64,000 bases of DNA from Lederbergia graminis (GTDB taxonomy: Bacteria > Bacillota > Bacilli > Bacillales > Bacillaceae_C). Made by a program: the position numbers and the translations under genes. Position 1 is the first letter of the stretch. Each line of letters opens with the position of its first letter. Location: NCBI RefSeq assembly GCF_042655485.1, contig NZ_JBHSMC010000001.1, forward strand, positions 124,001 to 188,000, read 5' to 3'. Below the pieces are notes generated by a model that was not told the DNA's origin, made no database searches, and saw only the letters and a list, made by a program, of their open reading frames with translations. Below, piece after piece: positions 17,646 through 26,739 of the stretch.

Positions 17646-18350
17646 ATGCAAACAAAAGAAGAACGTGTACATAAAGTGTTTGAAAATATTCATGAAAAAT
17701 ATGATAAAATGAACTCAATCATTAGCTTTCAACAACACAAAAAATGGCGTAAGGAAACAATGAAAAAAATGGACGTCCAGCCAGGACAAAAAGCATTAGA
17801 CATTTGTTGTGGGACTGGTGATTGGACGATTGCTTTAGCGAAGGCAGTTGGAAGTAGTGGAACCGTTATTGGACTAGATTTCAGTAATAATATGTTGAAA
17901 ATTGCGCAAGAAAAAGTATCACATGAAAAATTAGAACAAATAGAGTTAATACAAGGTAATGCAATGGAACTTCCTTTTGATGATAATTCTTTTGATTATG
18001 TAACAATTGGCTTCGGACTAAGGAATGTTCCTGATTATATGCAAGTATTAAGAGAGATGCAGCGTGTCTTAAAACCAGGCGGGATGGCTGTTTGTTTGGA
18101 AACTTCGCAACCTACTCTCCCAGTGTTCCGTCAAGCTTACTACGCTTATTTCCGCTATATCATGCCTCTATTTGGTAAAGTCTTTGCAAAAAGTTATGAA
18201 GAATATTCATGGTTACAAGAATCAGCACGGGATTTCCCTGGAATGGAAGAACTAGCTCAAATGTTTTGGAGAGCTGGATTAGTAAACGTAATTTACAAAT
18301 CATTCAGTGGTGGAGTTGCTGCTGCCCATATTGGAACGAAAGAGAAATGA
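17646..18350 (+). CDS. menH: Demethylmenaquinone methyltransferase
   Basis: SAM-dependent C-methyltransferase making menaquinone-7 from the demethyl form (UbiE/COQ5 family, also called MenG or UbiE). The 234-residue protein has the SAM motif LDICCGTGDWT, then IGLDFSNNML and the family signatures YDKMNSIISF near the N-terminus and RVLKPGG. It lies between the two heptaprenyl synthase genes. Confidence 0.94.
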   Translation: MQTKEERVHKVFENIHEKYDKMNSIISFQQHKKWRKETMKKMDVQPGQKALDICCGTGDWTIALAKAVGSSGTVIGLDFSNNMLKIAQEKVSHEKLEQIELIQGNAMELPFDDNSFDYVTIGFGLRNVPDYMQVLREMQRVLKPGGMAVCLETSQPTLPVFRQAYYAYFRYIMPLFGKVFAKSYEEYSWLQESARDFPGMEELAQMFWRAGLVNVIYKSFSGGVAAAHIGTKEK

Positions 18351-18368
18351 ACCCTAGGTGGAAGAAAA

Positions 18369-19331
18369 ATGAAACTAACTTTACTTAATTCGAGCTTGAA
18401 AGCGGATTTTGAGATAATTGAAAAAGGAATGGAAGTAGCTGTCAAATCGGATGTAGAACTTTTAGAAAAAGCTTCTATTCAGCTATTAAAGGCAGGGGGA
18501 AAGAGAATACGACCTGTCTTTGTCCTTCTTTCAGCTAAGTTTGGGTCCTATGATATCGAAAAAATTAAAAATGCTGCAATCGCGTTGGAATTGATACATA
18601 TGGCATCACTCGTACATGATGATGTCATAGATAATGCCAATTTACGAAGAGGTAAGCCAACGATAAATTATACATGGAATGATCGAATTGCATTACATAC
18701 CGGAGATTATATTTTAGCTAGATCTCTAGAGTATATGACAAGCATTGAGAATTCTATTGCACATAAAATTTTATCCAATGCGATTATCGAGGTATGCTTA
18801 GGTGAAATTGAACAAATAAAGGATAAATATCGATTCAATCAATCAGTAAGAGATTATTTGCGAAGAATTAAAAGAAAAACAGCCTTGTTAATAGCAGTTA
18901 GCTGTGAGTTAGGTGCAGTAGCTGCAGGTACAAGTGAGAAAATACATAAGCAACTTTTTAAATTTGGTTATTATATCGGCATGTCATACCAGATTACCGA
19001 TGATATTTTAGATTTCATTGGTACAGAGAAAGAGTTAGGAAAACCTGCAGGTGAGGATTTACACCAAGGTAATATAACACTACCTGTTTTTTATGCAATG
19101 CGCGATGATTATATTAAGTCAAAAATTATCAAAGTTAATGAGTATACATCTAGAGAAGAAATGGATTCCATCATTGCATTAATAAAATCTTCAGGAGCAA
19201 TTGAATACTCCAAAGCAATAAGTCGTCGTTATTTAGAAAAAGCAAAAAATGTTTTAGAACAACTTCCAAATAATAAGGCAAAGAAACCACTTGAAGAGAT
19301 AATAAATTATATTGGTAATAGAAAGTATTAA
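18369..19331 (+). CDS. hepT: Heptaprenyl diphosphate synthase component II (HepT)
   Basis: Catalytic trans-prenyltransferase subunit, 320 residues. The first aspartate-rich motif is HDDVID (near residue 84) and the second is TDDILDF (near residue 211), with the expected GGKRIRP upstream. With HepS it elongates farnesyl diphosphate to C35. It starts 18 bases after menH. ndk follows after 87 bases and may share the transcript. Confidence 0.94.
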   Translation: MKLTLLNSSLKADFEIIEKGMEVAVKSDVELLEKASIQLLKAGGKRIRPVFVLLSAKFGSYDIEKIKNAAIALELIHMASLVHDDVIDNANLRRGKPTINYTWNDRIALHTGDYILARSLEYMTSIENSIAHKILSNAIIEVCLGEIEQIKDKYRFNQSVRDYLRRIKRKTALLIAVSCELGAVAAGTSEKIHKQLFKFGYYIGMSYQITDDILDFIGTEKELGKPAGEDLHQGNITLPVFYAMRDDYIKSKIIKVNEYTSREEMDSIIALIKSSGAIEYSKAISRRYLEKAKNVLEQLPNNKAKKPLEEIINYIGNRKY

Positions 19332-19418
19332 TAAATTTTGCTATTGTTAGAAAATAATGATATTATTTTTATAAGATTTTTTGGGCTTATTCGATATTAT
19401 TTCTGAGGTGACGGATGA

Positions 19419-19865
19419 ATGGAAAAAACTTTTCTAATGGTGAAACCAGATGCGGTACAAAGAGGTTTAATAGGAGAAATCGTTGCACGGTTTGAAAAAA
19501 AAGGCTTCCAACTAATTGGGGCGAAATTAATGCGAATCTCGCAAGAACAAGCGGAACAGCATTATATAGAGCATAAAGACAAACCGTTCTATAGAGAATT
19601 AGTCGACTTCATTACATCGGGTCCAGTATTTGCGATGGTTTGGCAGGGCGAAAATGTCATCCAAATTTCTCGACAAATGATGGGCGTGACAAGACCTCAT
19701 GAAGCAGCTCCAGGTACTATCCGTGGTGATTTTGGCTTAATTGTTCGAAAAAACATTATCCACGGTTCAGATTCGGTTGACAGTGCAGATAGAGAAATTA
19801 AGTTGTTTTTCAAGGAAAATGAACTACTTGAATACTCTAAGTTAATTGATAACTGGATATATTAA
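19419..19865 (+). CDS. ndk: Nucleoside diphosphate kinase
   Basis: Transfers the gamma phosphate of ATP to nucleoside diphosphates through a phosphohistidine. The 148-residue protein begins EKTFLMVKPDAVQRG and has the active-site signature NIIHGSDS. A GAGGTGACGG ribosome binding site precedes the ATG. A strong terminator closes the unit. Confidence 0.96.
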   Translation: MEKTFLMVKPDAVQRGLIGEIVARFEKKGFQLIGAKLMRISQEQAEQHYIEHKDKPFYRELVDFITSGPVFAMVWQGENVIQISRQMMGVTRPHEAAPGTIRGDFGLIVRKNIIHGSDSVDSADREIKLFFKENELLEYSKLIDNWIY

Positions 19866-19914
19866 TGTACATCATCCAATCAATTAGGAACAGAAAATAA
19901 TTACATAAGCTTTT

Positions 19915-19942
19915 AACCACCTGTTAAAGCAGGTGGTTTTTC
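19915..19942 (+). terminator. Terminator after ndk
   Basis: AACCACCTG (19915-19923) and CAGGTGGTT (19930-19938) form a 9-bp perfect stem with a 6-base loop, followed by Ts. Confidence 0.9.
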
Positions 19943-19985
19943 CTTTAACATGTTGAAAAATGCAAGATGATAGGGGTATTTTAGG

Positions 19986-20771
19986 TTGGAAAATGATTAT
20001 GTGCAATTTATTGAGAATATCAAAGCAAAAACAGGGATTGACTTATCTTTGTATAAGGAAGCGCAAATGAAACGAAGACTTACATCCTTATACCAAAAAA
20101 GGGGTTTTTCCTCTTTTGCAGAATTCTATAAAGGGATGTTACATAATTCAGCTTTACTTGATGAATTCCTTGATAGAATGACAATCAATGTAACAGAATT
20201 TTATCGAAACCGCAGTAGATGGGATGTATTACAAAATAAAATATTCCCAAAATTGTTAGCTAAGAAAAATAAGTTGAAAATATGGAGTGCTGCATCTTCT
20301 ACAGGAGAAGAACCATATACCATAGCAATGGTGTTATCACATTACTTACCTTTGAAGGATATTTCCATTCTTGCTACTGATATAGATATAGGAGCGATCA
20401 ATAAAGCTAAGCAAGGTATATATTATGAACGTTCCATTGCTGAAGTGCCAGAGGATATGCTGAAAAAGCATTTTCAGAAAGATGGTTCTCTTTATAAAAT
20501 ATCAGATGAAGTAAAAAAAACAGTTCAATATCAGCAGTTAAATTTATTATCAGACCAATTCCAATCAAATTTTGATTTAATCGTTTGTCGGAACGTATCT
20601 ATTTACTTTACAGAGCCTGCAAAAGATGACTTATATAGGAAATTCTCAAAAGCATTAGCTCCAGGAGGAATTCTATTTGTAGGAAGTACAGAGCAAATAT
20701 TCACACCTAGTCAATATGGATTTGAAATAGAAGACACTTTCTTCTACCGTAAAGTTGCAGAAATAAAATAA
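19986..20771 (+). CDS. cheR: Chemotaxis protein methyltransferase CheR
   Basis: Methylates glutamates of chemoreceptors with SAM. The 261-residue protein has an N-terminal helical domain, then the methyltransferase core with IWSAASSTGEEPYTIAM and the DLIVCRNVSIYF motif; ILATDIDIGAINKA is the SAM-ribose region. A TTG start follows AGGGG at nine bases. As in B. subtilis, it lies away from the flagellar operon, between ndk and aro genes. With motI it indicates a motile organism. Confidence 0.93.
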   Translation: MENDYVQFIENIKAKTGIDLSLYKEAQMKRRLTSLYQKRGFSSFAEFYKGMLHNSALLDEFLDRMTINVTEFYRNRSRWDVLQNKIFPKLLAKKNKLKIWSAASSTGEEPYTIAMVLSHYLPLKDISILATDIDIGAINKAKQGIYYERSIAEVPEDMLKKHFQKDGSLYKISDEVKKTVQYQQLNLLSDQFQSNFDLIVCRNVSIYFTEPAKDDLYRKFSKALAPGGILFVGSTEQIFTPSQYGFEIEDTFFYRKVAEIK

Positions 20772-20793
20772 AGGGAAATAAGGGGGAACAATA

Positions 20794-21867
20794 GTGGAAA
20801 TAACAGTCGAAACTCCATCAAAAAAATATCCAGTGTTTATTGGGAACAGTGCCTTAACAGAGCTTTCTAATCACCTCCAACAACGAAATTATACAAAACT
20901 GTTAGTCATTACTGATGAAAAAGTAGGAGAATTACATTTAAATACACTGAAAGATGTACTCCCTAAAAACGACGATGTTTTTTTCTTCCAAGTTCCAACT
21001 GGTGAAAAAGCAAAGCAATTTTCTGTATATGAGCAATGTCTAACTTTTGCTCTCGAAAATGGCTTAGATCGTAAATCTTGTATTATTGCATTTGGTGGTG
21101 GAGCTGTAGGGGACTTAGCTGGTTTTACAGCTGCTACTTATATGAGAGGTATTCCGTTTATTCAAGTACCTACAACGATACTAGCTCATGATAGTGCAGT
21201 AGGAGGTAAAACAGGAATTAATCATCCACTCGGAAAGAATATGATTGGTTCTTTTCATCAGCCAGAAGCTGTATTTTATTATACAACATTCTTAAAGACA
21301 TTACCTGCTCACGAAATACGTTCAGGCTTTGCGGAAGCTGTTAAACATTCTCTTATTGCTGATCGAGATTTCTATTACTATTTACTAGAGAATATCCAAG
21401 ATTTACAACAAGTGGACGAAGAGAAACTAAATTATATATTAAAAAAGGGAATTGAAATAAAAGCAGCAGTTGTAGCGGAAGATGAACGTGAGTCAGGTCT
21501 TAGAGCAATATTGAATTTCGGCCATACGTTGGGTCATGTTATTGAGGCAACTGCAGGATATGGAAAAGTTACACATGGAGAAGCAGTTATGACCGGTATG
21601 GTTTATGCTTTATATTTAAGTGAAGAGGTATTAGGATTACAATTTGATATAGAAACATTTAAAAAATGGATTGAGAAGCTTGGTTATCAATCGCAGTTAC
21701 CGAAGGATTTTAACTTTGAACTAGGCTTGGCAGGAATGAAACGTGATAAAAAGTCTTATGCTAATAAACCTCGTTTTGTTTTATTAGAGGATATTGGCAA
21801 ACCGGTAATCCAAGAAATAAGTGAAGATGTGTTAAGAAGTGTTTTTTCAAGCTTTTCTATTAATTAA
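20794..21867 (+). CDS. aroB: 3-dehydroquinate synthase
   Basis: Second shikimate-pathway enzyme, converting DAHP to 3-dehydroquinate with NAD and a divalent metal. The 357-residue protein has GGGAVGDLAGFTA, HDSAVGGKTGINH, and the metal-ligand region LNFGHTLGHVIE. A GTG start follows AAGGGGGAA. In B. subtilis aroF (chorismate synthase) precedes and aroH plus the trp genes follow; here chorismate synthase is at the far end of the window and no trp, his or tyr gene follows. Confidence 0.95.
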   Translation: MEITVETPSKKYPVFIGNSALTELSNHLQQRNYTKLLVITDEKVGELHLNTLKDVLPKNDDVFFFQVPTGEKAKQFSVYEQCLTFALENGLDRKSCIIAFGGGAVGDLAGFTAATYMRGIPFIQVPTTILAHDSAVGGKTGINHPLGKNMIGSFHQPEAVFYYTTFLKTLPAHEIRSGFAEAVKHSLIADRDFYYYLLENIQDLQQVDEEKLNYILKKGIEIKAAVVAEDERESGLRAILNFGHTLGHVIEATAGYGKVTHGEAVMTGMVYALYLSEEVLGLQFDIETFKKWIEKLGYQSQLPKDFNFELGLAGMKRDKKSYANKPRFVLLEDIGKPVIQEISEDVLRSVFSSFSIN

Positions 21868-21971
21868 TTTATACGATTCACTAGATTAATGAGCATGATT
21901 CCTTTCTTTCATTCATAGCTATGTATAGGAGCATTATTTCGTAGTAGAATGAAAGGAAGGGATATGTAGAT

Positions 21972-22862
21972 ATGCAATATGTGATAGAGAACGCAGCATA
22001 CATTGAAAATGGACAAAAAGAAAAATTGTCCTTTATGATTAAAGATAACGAGTTTCGGTATATTGGACCTAATATAAGTTACCACAATGTAATGAAAATG
22101 GAAGCTAGCACTTTTCTCATTACTCCCTCTTATATTTTCTTTGCTCCTGACCTTCCAGAATTTCCTTTTGAGCAGTTTAAAGCAAAATTTTTAAATGAAT
22201 ATGTCTTAAAAGGATGCGGCACAATTATTACTAATTTTACAATTAATCGAATAAGTGAATTTGATCAAGCATTACGTAGAAAAAGAATGTCACTTCTCAA
22301 TAGTCCTGTTGATTTTTTGTTGGGAATCCAAATAAATGCTAAATTAATAACAACAGATTTAATTCGAAAATGTAAACGAGAAAAAATACCAATCATATTT
22401 GTTGAAATCACAAAAATGAAAGAATTGTACTCTATTCCGTGGGGATGGATACGAGATATTTCTTTTCCTCTTAATCCAATATTTATTCCAATATTTACAT
22501 CTGAATTAAAACTATTTAGTGAAAAAATGTTATTGCAAAAGTGGACAACCCTTTTAGAAGATGAAAAAATTGTCCATCTCCCCAGTCCATTACAAAAGAA
22601 TAAGCCACTATCAATCGACATAATCAAAAAAATTGGTTTGTATCCGAAAAAAGGAATTTTAAAAGTAGGTGGCGAATTAAGTTATAATCTCTTTTTTATG
22701 AAAAAGGACGATGAACAGCGGCGTGGGTATCCGTATGGTGTTGATTTATACCCAGATGTATCCGTTCATAAAGGAAAATATGTCTCGATAAATCAAGTAC
22801 CAATATTTCGTTCAGGAACGGGTGAGGAACTAATTATTCATAAAACAGCTATATTTGTTTAA
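21972..22862 (+). CDS. Uncharacterised protein, possibly a degenerate amidohydrolase relative
   Basis: 296-residue protein I cannot name. The N-terminus (YVIENAAYIENGQKEKL) and the C-terminal KKGILKVGGELSYNLFF resemble the two halves of the beta-sandwich that frames amidohydrolases. However, the metal-binding HxH expected after the first strand set is missing: the spot reads TPSYIFFAPDLP. No other clustered histidines are seen. If the relationship holds, it is probably not a metal-dependent hydrolase. ypiA follows almost at once. An inverted repeat (21906-21914 with 21947-21955) lies in its leader. Confidence 0.5.
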   Translation: MQYVIENAAYIENGQKEKLSFMIKDNEFRYIGPNISYHNVMKMEASTFLITPSYIFFAPDLPEFPFEQFKAKFLNEYVLKGCGTIITNFTINRISEFDQALRRKRMSLLNSPVDFLLGIQINAKLITTDLIRKCKREKIPIIFVEITKMKELYSIPWGWIRDISFPLNPIFIPIFTSELKLFSEKMLLQKWTTLLEDEKIVHLPSPLQKNKPLSIDIIKKIGLYPKKGILKVGGELSYNLFFMKKDDEQRRGYPYGVDLYPDVSVHKGKYVSINQVPIFRSGTGEELIIHKTAIFV

Positions 22863-22881
22863 CGAAGGAAGGATTATTTAT

Positions 22882-24141
22882 ATGAAAGCCGTAGAAAGTA
22901 TGTTGAAGTATTTAGAAGAACAAAATTTACAAAAAGCCAAAGCGCAATTTGAAATAATAAAATCAGCTGGATCAGATGAGGATAAATACAATGCCGCACT
23001 TGAATTAGCACGATTTGGATACTTGGAGGAAGCAAAAGAACTTTATGAACACCTACTGAAAAACTATAACGATGACGGTGAAATAATTGTTAGTATTGCT
23101 GAACTACTTGTTGAATTAGATAGAGAAGATGAAGCATATCAGTATTTATCAATGGTAAAACCAGATGATCCTAATTATCCAGCAGCATTGCTATTAGAAG
23201 CAGACTTATATGAAATGCAGGGATTATATGAGGTTAGTGAAAATAAACTAAAACAAGCAAAACAAATGCTCCCACATGAAACTGTAATTGATTATGCTTT
23301 AGCAGAATTGTTTTTAACCCAAGGTCGTTTTCTAGAAGCATCGCGCATATTTAAAGAATTATTAGATGCAAAGGAATTCACCATTGCAGATGTAGATATC
23401 AATAGTAGAATGGCTGAAGCACTTAGTGCTGGAGGAGCATTTGAAGAGGCACTTGTTTATTATGAAAATGCCTTAAAGAATAAAAAAGAAATCAATGTGT
23501 TATTTGGTTATGGATTAACATCTTATCAGTCAGGTAATTACAAAAAAGCTATTGATGCTTTTACTGAACTGAGAGAAATTGATCCAGAATATCACTCTTT
23601 ATACTTATATTTAGCACATAGCTTTGAACATGAAGAAAGATTAGAAGAGGCATTAGATACAGTAGTAGCTGGGATGAAAGTGGATGAATTTAATAAAGAG
23701 TTGTATCATTATGCCGGAAAACTAGCATTGAAACTTGGAAATGAAGAAGATGCAGAAAATTATTTAAGGCAAGCAATTGTACTTGATCCAGAATTTACAG
23801 AGGCCGGTTTAACATTAAATAAATTACTTCTTCATCAAGAAAGATATGAAGATGTGTTGGAAATTTCGAAAATGTTCTCAGATGGAGTTGGGGATGACGC
23901 TCAATTTCATTGGGATGCTGCATTAAGTTACCAAAACTTAGAACAATATTCACTGGCATTAAATGAATATGAAGTTGCATATAATGAAGTTAACAATAAC
24001 AATGAGTTCTTAAAGGATTATGGTTATTTCTTACTTGAAGAAGGCAGAAGAAGTGAAGCAACTATCATTTTTAAAAAGCTGAAGGAAAATGATCCGACTA
24101 ATGAAGAGTGGATTTCAATCTTAGAGCGGCTTGAGGAATAA
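22882..24141 (+). CDS. ypiA: TPR-repeat protein YpiA
   Basis: 419-residue helical protein made almost wholly of tetratricopeptide repeats, seen as recurring A-L-Y and G-Y-A patterns such as ARFGYLEEAKELYEHLL, GRFLEASRIFKELL and GNYKKAIDAFTELREIDPEY. It is likely a protein-interaction scaffold with no known partner. ATG 22882 behind GGAAGGA is chosen over the longer frame from 22855. It leads into ypiB. Confidence 0.85.
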   Translation: MKAVESMLKYLEEQNLQKAKAQFEIIKSAGSDEDKYNAALELARFGYLEEAKELYEHLLKNYNDDGEIIVSIAELLVELDREDEAYQYLSMVKPDDPNYPAALLLEADLYEMQGLYEVSENKLKQAKQMLPHETVIDYALAELFLTQGRFLEASRIFKELLDAKEFTIADVDINSRMAEALSAGGAFEEALVYYENALKNKKEINVLFGYGLTSYQSGNYKKAIDAFTELREIDPEYHSLYLYLAHSFEHEERLEEALDTVVAGMKVDEFNKELYHYAGKLALKLGNEEDAENYLRQAIVLDPEFTEAGLTLNKLLLHQERYEDVLEISKMFSDGVGDDAQFHWDAALSYQNLEQYSLALNEYEVAYNEVNNNNEFLKDYGYFLLEEGRRSEATIIFKKLKENDPTNEEWISILERLEE

Positions 24142-24169
24142 GAAAATCTTACGCAGAGGAGGGAAAATA

Positions 24170-24715
24170 ATGGAAACCCCTGTATCTGTCAACGAGAAAA
24201 AGGATTTCATTCGCTGGTTTCTAAATCGATATCAATTGAAGAGGAGAGAATCTGTATGGATTCTCAACTATTTAATGAGTCATGATCAACTAATGGAGAA
24301 AGTGCATTTTGTAGAAGATGCTCAATGTTGCCCACGTGGATTAATAATGTCAACACATTGTTCACGAGAAGTACCTTTCCGATTTTATAAGGAAAATATC
24401 ATGACAACGGATGCGGAAAAGTCTTTTCATGATATTAGACTAAATCGTGATGAGGATATTTTTATTCAAATAAACTTTCGAGGTTCGAATGCATCACATC
24501 AATATGCTGCAGTACTAGAGGAAAATCCATATGTAGAGAAGAAAGTCCATTTAGATGAAAAGGACCGCAAGTACGCAGAAAGATTCTTACAACATAGCAT
24601 AAAATCATTTAAGGAAAATCGCCTCTTACAAGCAATTGACGAAGCTTTAGATAATGAAGATAGAGAAACTTTTATACGTTTATCTAAGCAATTAAATGAA
24701 TTAAGGAAATCATAA
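24170..24715 (+). CDS. ypiB: YpiB, UPF0302 family with IDEAL domain
   Basis: 181-residue protein. An N-terminal UPF0302 domain (DFIRWFLNRYQLKRRE, CCPRGLIMST) is followed by a C-terminal IDEAL domain, whose name motif is seen as AIDEALDNEDRETF. Function unresolved; in B. subtilis the counterpart lies next to ypiA and qcrA. ATG 24170 follows GAGGAGGG. It begins 28 bases after ypiA. Confidence 0.85.
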   Translation: METPVSVNEKKDFIRWFLNRYQLKRRESVWILNYLMSHDQLMEKVHFVEDAQCCPRGLIMSTHCSREVPFRFYKENIMTTDAEKSFHDIRLNRDEDIFIQINFRGSNASHQYAAVLEENPYVEKKVHLDEKDRKYAERFLQHSIKSFKENRLLQAIDEALDNEDRETFIRLSKQLNELRKS

Positions 24716-24747
24716 TAAACTAATACAAAAAAGTGCGATCAAATTAG

Positions 24748-24793
24748 AAGCCAATTATTACTTGAATTCTTTCAAGGATAGTTAGGCTTTTTT
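24748..24793 (+). terminator. Terminator after ypiB
   Basis: Outer arms AAGCC (24748-24752) and GGCTT (24785-24789), inner arms CTTGAA (24761-24766) and TTCAAG (24771-24776), then Ts. It is a weaker member of the AAGCCAAAC palindrome group also seen after ypeB, purU and aroA. Confidence 0.65.
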
Positions 24794-24885
24794 ATTTTCC
24801 ACGCTCAGTATACTTTTTTAATGAACATTCAGATGATGAATGATAATATAGCATATAGAACATAATAGATAGAGAGGTGTAATAC

Positions 24886-25344
24886 GTGAATTGGACAGCT
24901 AAAGATGTGGAAGTTTTTCTAAAGGAACGTGAATATATTGATACTGCCATTATCCCATTAGTACCTATTAGCTTTACAGAGTCAATGAGACGTGTAGTAG
25001 AGCAAGGTGAATTTATTGATTTGTTATCGTTGCACTTAGAAAGGCAGTTTAAAGGAAGAATGCTAGTTATTCCTCCATTTACATATATGGGTGAACCTGA
25101 TCTTAAAAAAGTCGAGCTTCAACAATGGGCACAACAGGCAATTACGAGTGGGTTCTCACATGTATTCTTTTTAACTTCCGATAAGAAATGGAAGCAACAC
25201 GAAGAAGAGTTGACTGGTAAAGTTATTTATGTACCTTCTATACCTATAAAGGATATGGATGAGCATTATAAACATTCCATGATGGACAAGCAATTGAATA
25301 ACATTATGGATGATATTATTGAAGGATGGCAGTTATCTGAATAG
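24886..25344 (+). CDS. ypiF: YpiF, DUF2487 protein
   Basis: 152-residue soluble protein of unknown function. Size, position directly upstream of qcrA and start (MNWTAKDVEVFL) fit the DUF2487 family represented by B. subtilis YpiF. A GTG start follows GAGAGGTG. No catalytic motif is evident. The 150-base gap to qcrA carries a promoter, so transcription with qcr is not required. Confidence 0.7.
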   Translation: MNWTAKDVEVFLKEREYIDTAIIPLVPISFTESMRRVVEQGEFIDLLSLHLERQFKGRMLVIPPFTYMGEPDLKKVELQQWAQQAITSGFSHVFFLTSDKKWKQHEEELTGKVIYVPSIPIKDMDEHYKHSMMDKQLNNIMDDIIEGWQLSE

Positions 25345-25390
25345 TTAACAACTTTGCCACATTGTTGACAATCTTTAGTTCTGTATATGA

Positions 25391-25419
25391 TTGACCTCAC
25401 TCAAATATTGATATATCAT
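25391..25419 (+). promoter_or_regulatory. Candidate sigma-A promoter of qcrABC
   Basis: TTGACC (25391-25396), 17 bases, TATCAT (25414-25419). A 10-bp palindrome TGATATATCA (25409-25418) covers the -10 box and could be an operator. It lies about 75 bases before qcrA. Confidence 0.45.
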
Positions 25420-25493
25420 GATAATGTCCTAGTTTGTAATGTGCATAAAAAATGTCCGATGGACTTTACCTTACTGATAGAGGGGGGAAAAGG

Positions 25494-26003
25494 ATGAGCA
25501 AGAATCCTGTAACAAGAAGACAATTTCTCAGCTACACACTCACAGGAGTTGGTGGTTTCATGGCTGCGGGAATGTTAATGCCAATGCTTCGTTTTGCAAT
25601 TGATCCTGTATTAAGTGCAAAAGCAAGCGGTGATTTCAAAATGACAGATAAGAAAATTGCTGATATTACATCAGAACCAGTTCGTGTCGATTTCACCTAT
25701 GAACAAAAGGATGCTTGGTATACTGCAGAAACAACTAGTTCTGCTTGGGTTTACAAAAATGATAATGGAGAAATTGTAGCTCTATCACCAATTTGTAAAC
25801 ACCTCGGTTGTAACGTTAACTGGAACGGTAGTGAAAAACATCCTGATATGTTCTTTTGTCCATGCCATGCTGGATTGTACACGAAAGATGGTAAGAACGT
25901 GCCAGGAACACCACCAAGAGGACCATTGGATGCTTATCCAACTAGAGAGCAAGATGGCTTTTTAATGCTTGGAACACCAGAACAAAATCCATTCGTAAAG
26001 TAA
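25494..26003 (+). CDS. qcrA: Menaquinol:cytochrome c reductase Rieske iron-sulfur subunit
   Basis: Rieske 2Fe-2S subunit of the bc complex, 169 residues. A twin-arginine type N-terminus (TRRQFLSYT) with a hydrophobic stretch anchors it. The cluster ligands are in CKHLGCNVNW and CPCHAGLY, followed by PPRGPLDAYP. ATG 25494 follows AGGGGGGAAAAGG; the frame upstream to 25452 is not needed. It starts a three-gene operon with short spacers. Confidence 0.95.
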   Translation: MSKNPVTRRQFLSYTLTGVGGFMAAGMLMPMLRFAIDPVLSAKASGDFKMTDKKIADITSEPVRVDFTYEQKDAWYTAETTSSAWVYKNDNGEIVALSPICKHLGCNVNWNGSEKHPDMFFCPCHAGLYTKDGKNVPGTPPRGPLDAYPTREQDGFLMLGTPEQNPFVK

Positions 26004-26017
26004 AGGAGGCGTAATCA

Positions 26018-26692
26018 TTGCTTAATAAAGTATATGACTGGATTGACGAGCGGATGGATATTACGCCGATATGGAGAGACATTGCAGATCATGAAGTACC
26101 TGAACACGTTAACCCGGCACATCATTTTTCTGCATTTGTTTACTGCTTTGGCGGCTTGACATTTTTCATTACCGTCATCCAAATTCTATCAGGTATGTTC
26201 CTAACAATGTATTATGTACCTGATATTAAAAATGCTTGGGAATCTGTATACTATTTACAAAATCAAGTTGCTTTTGGACAAATTGTCCGCGGCATGCATC
26301 ACTGGGGAGCTAGCCTTGTAATTGTAATGATGTTCTTACATACGCTACGCGTTTTCTTCCAAGGTGCTTATAAGAAACCACGTGAGTTAAACTGGATAGT
26401 CGGAGTACTTATCTTTTTTGTTATGTTAGCGTTAGGACTTACTGGTTACTTATTACCATGGGATATGAAAGCGTTGTTCGCAACAAAAGTTACATTAGAT
26501 ATCGTTGAGTCCGTTCCGTTAGTTGGACCTTGGATGAAAACATTAATTGCGGGAGATCCAACAATCGTAGGTGCTCAAACATTAACACGTTTCTTTGCGA
26601 TTCACGTATTCTTCCTACCTGCGGCATTAATTGGTTTAATGGCTGCTCACTTTATCATGATTCGGAGACAAGGTATTTCCGGACCATTGTAA
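26018..26692 (+). CDS. qcrB: Cytochrome b subunit of the bc complex
   Basis: 224-residue membrane protein corresponding to the N-terminal half of mitochondrial cytochrome b, with four helices carrying the two b hemes. Heme-ligand histidines are visible in GMHHWGASLVIVMMFLHTLR and near FFAIHVFFLP; GYLLPWDMKA is the quinol-site region. A TTG start is eight bases behind AAGGAGG. Sequence is very close to the B. subtilis protein. Confidence 0.96.
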   Translation: MLNKVYDWIDERMDITPIWRDIADHEVPEHVNPAHHFSAFVYCFGGLTFFITVIQILSGMFLTMYYVPDIKNAWESVYYLQNQVAFGQIVRGMHHWGASLVIVMMFLHTLRVFFQGAYKKPRELNWIVGVLIFFVMLALGLTGYLLPWDMKALFATKVTLDIVESVPLVGPWMKTLIAGDPTIVGAQTLTRFFAIHVFFLPAALIGLMAAHFIMIRRQGISGPL

Positions 26693-26739
26693 AATTAAGT
26701 TAACCAACTACTAAAATCGTTAAAAAGGGAGGGAACGTA

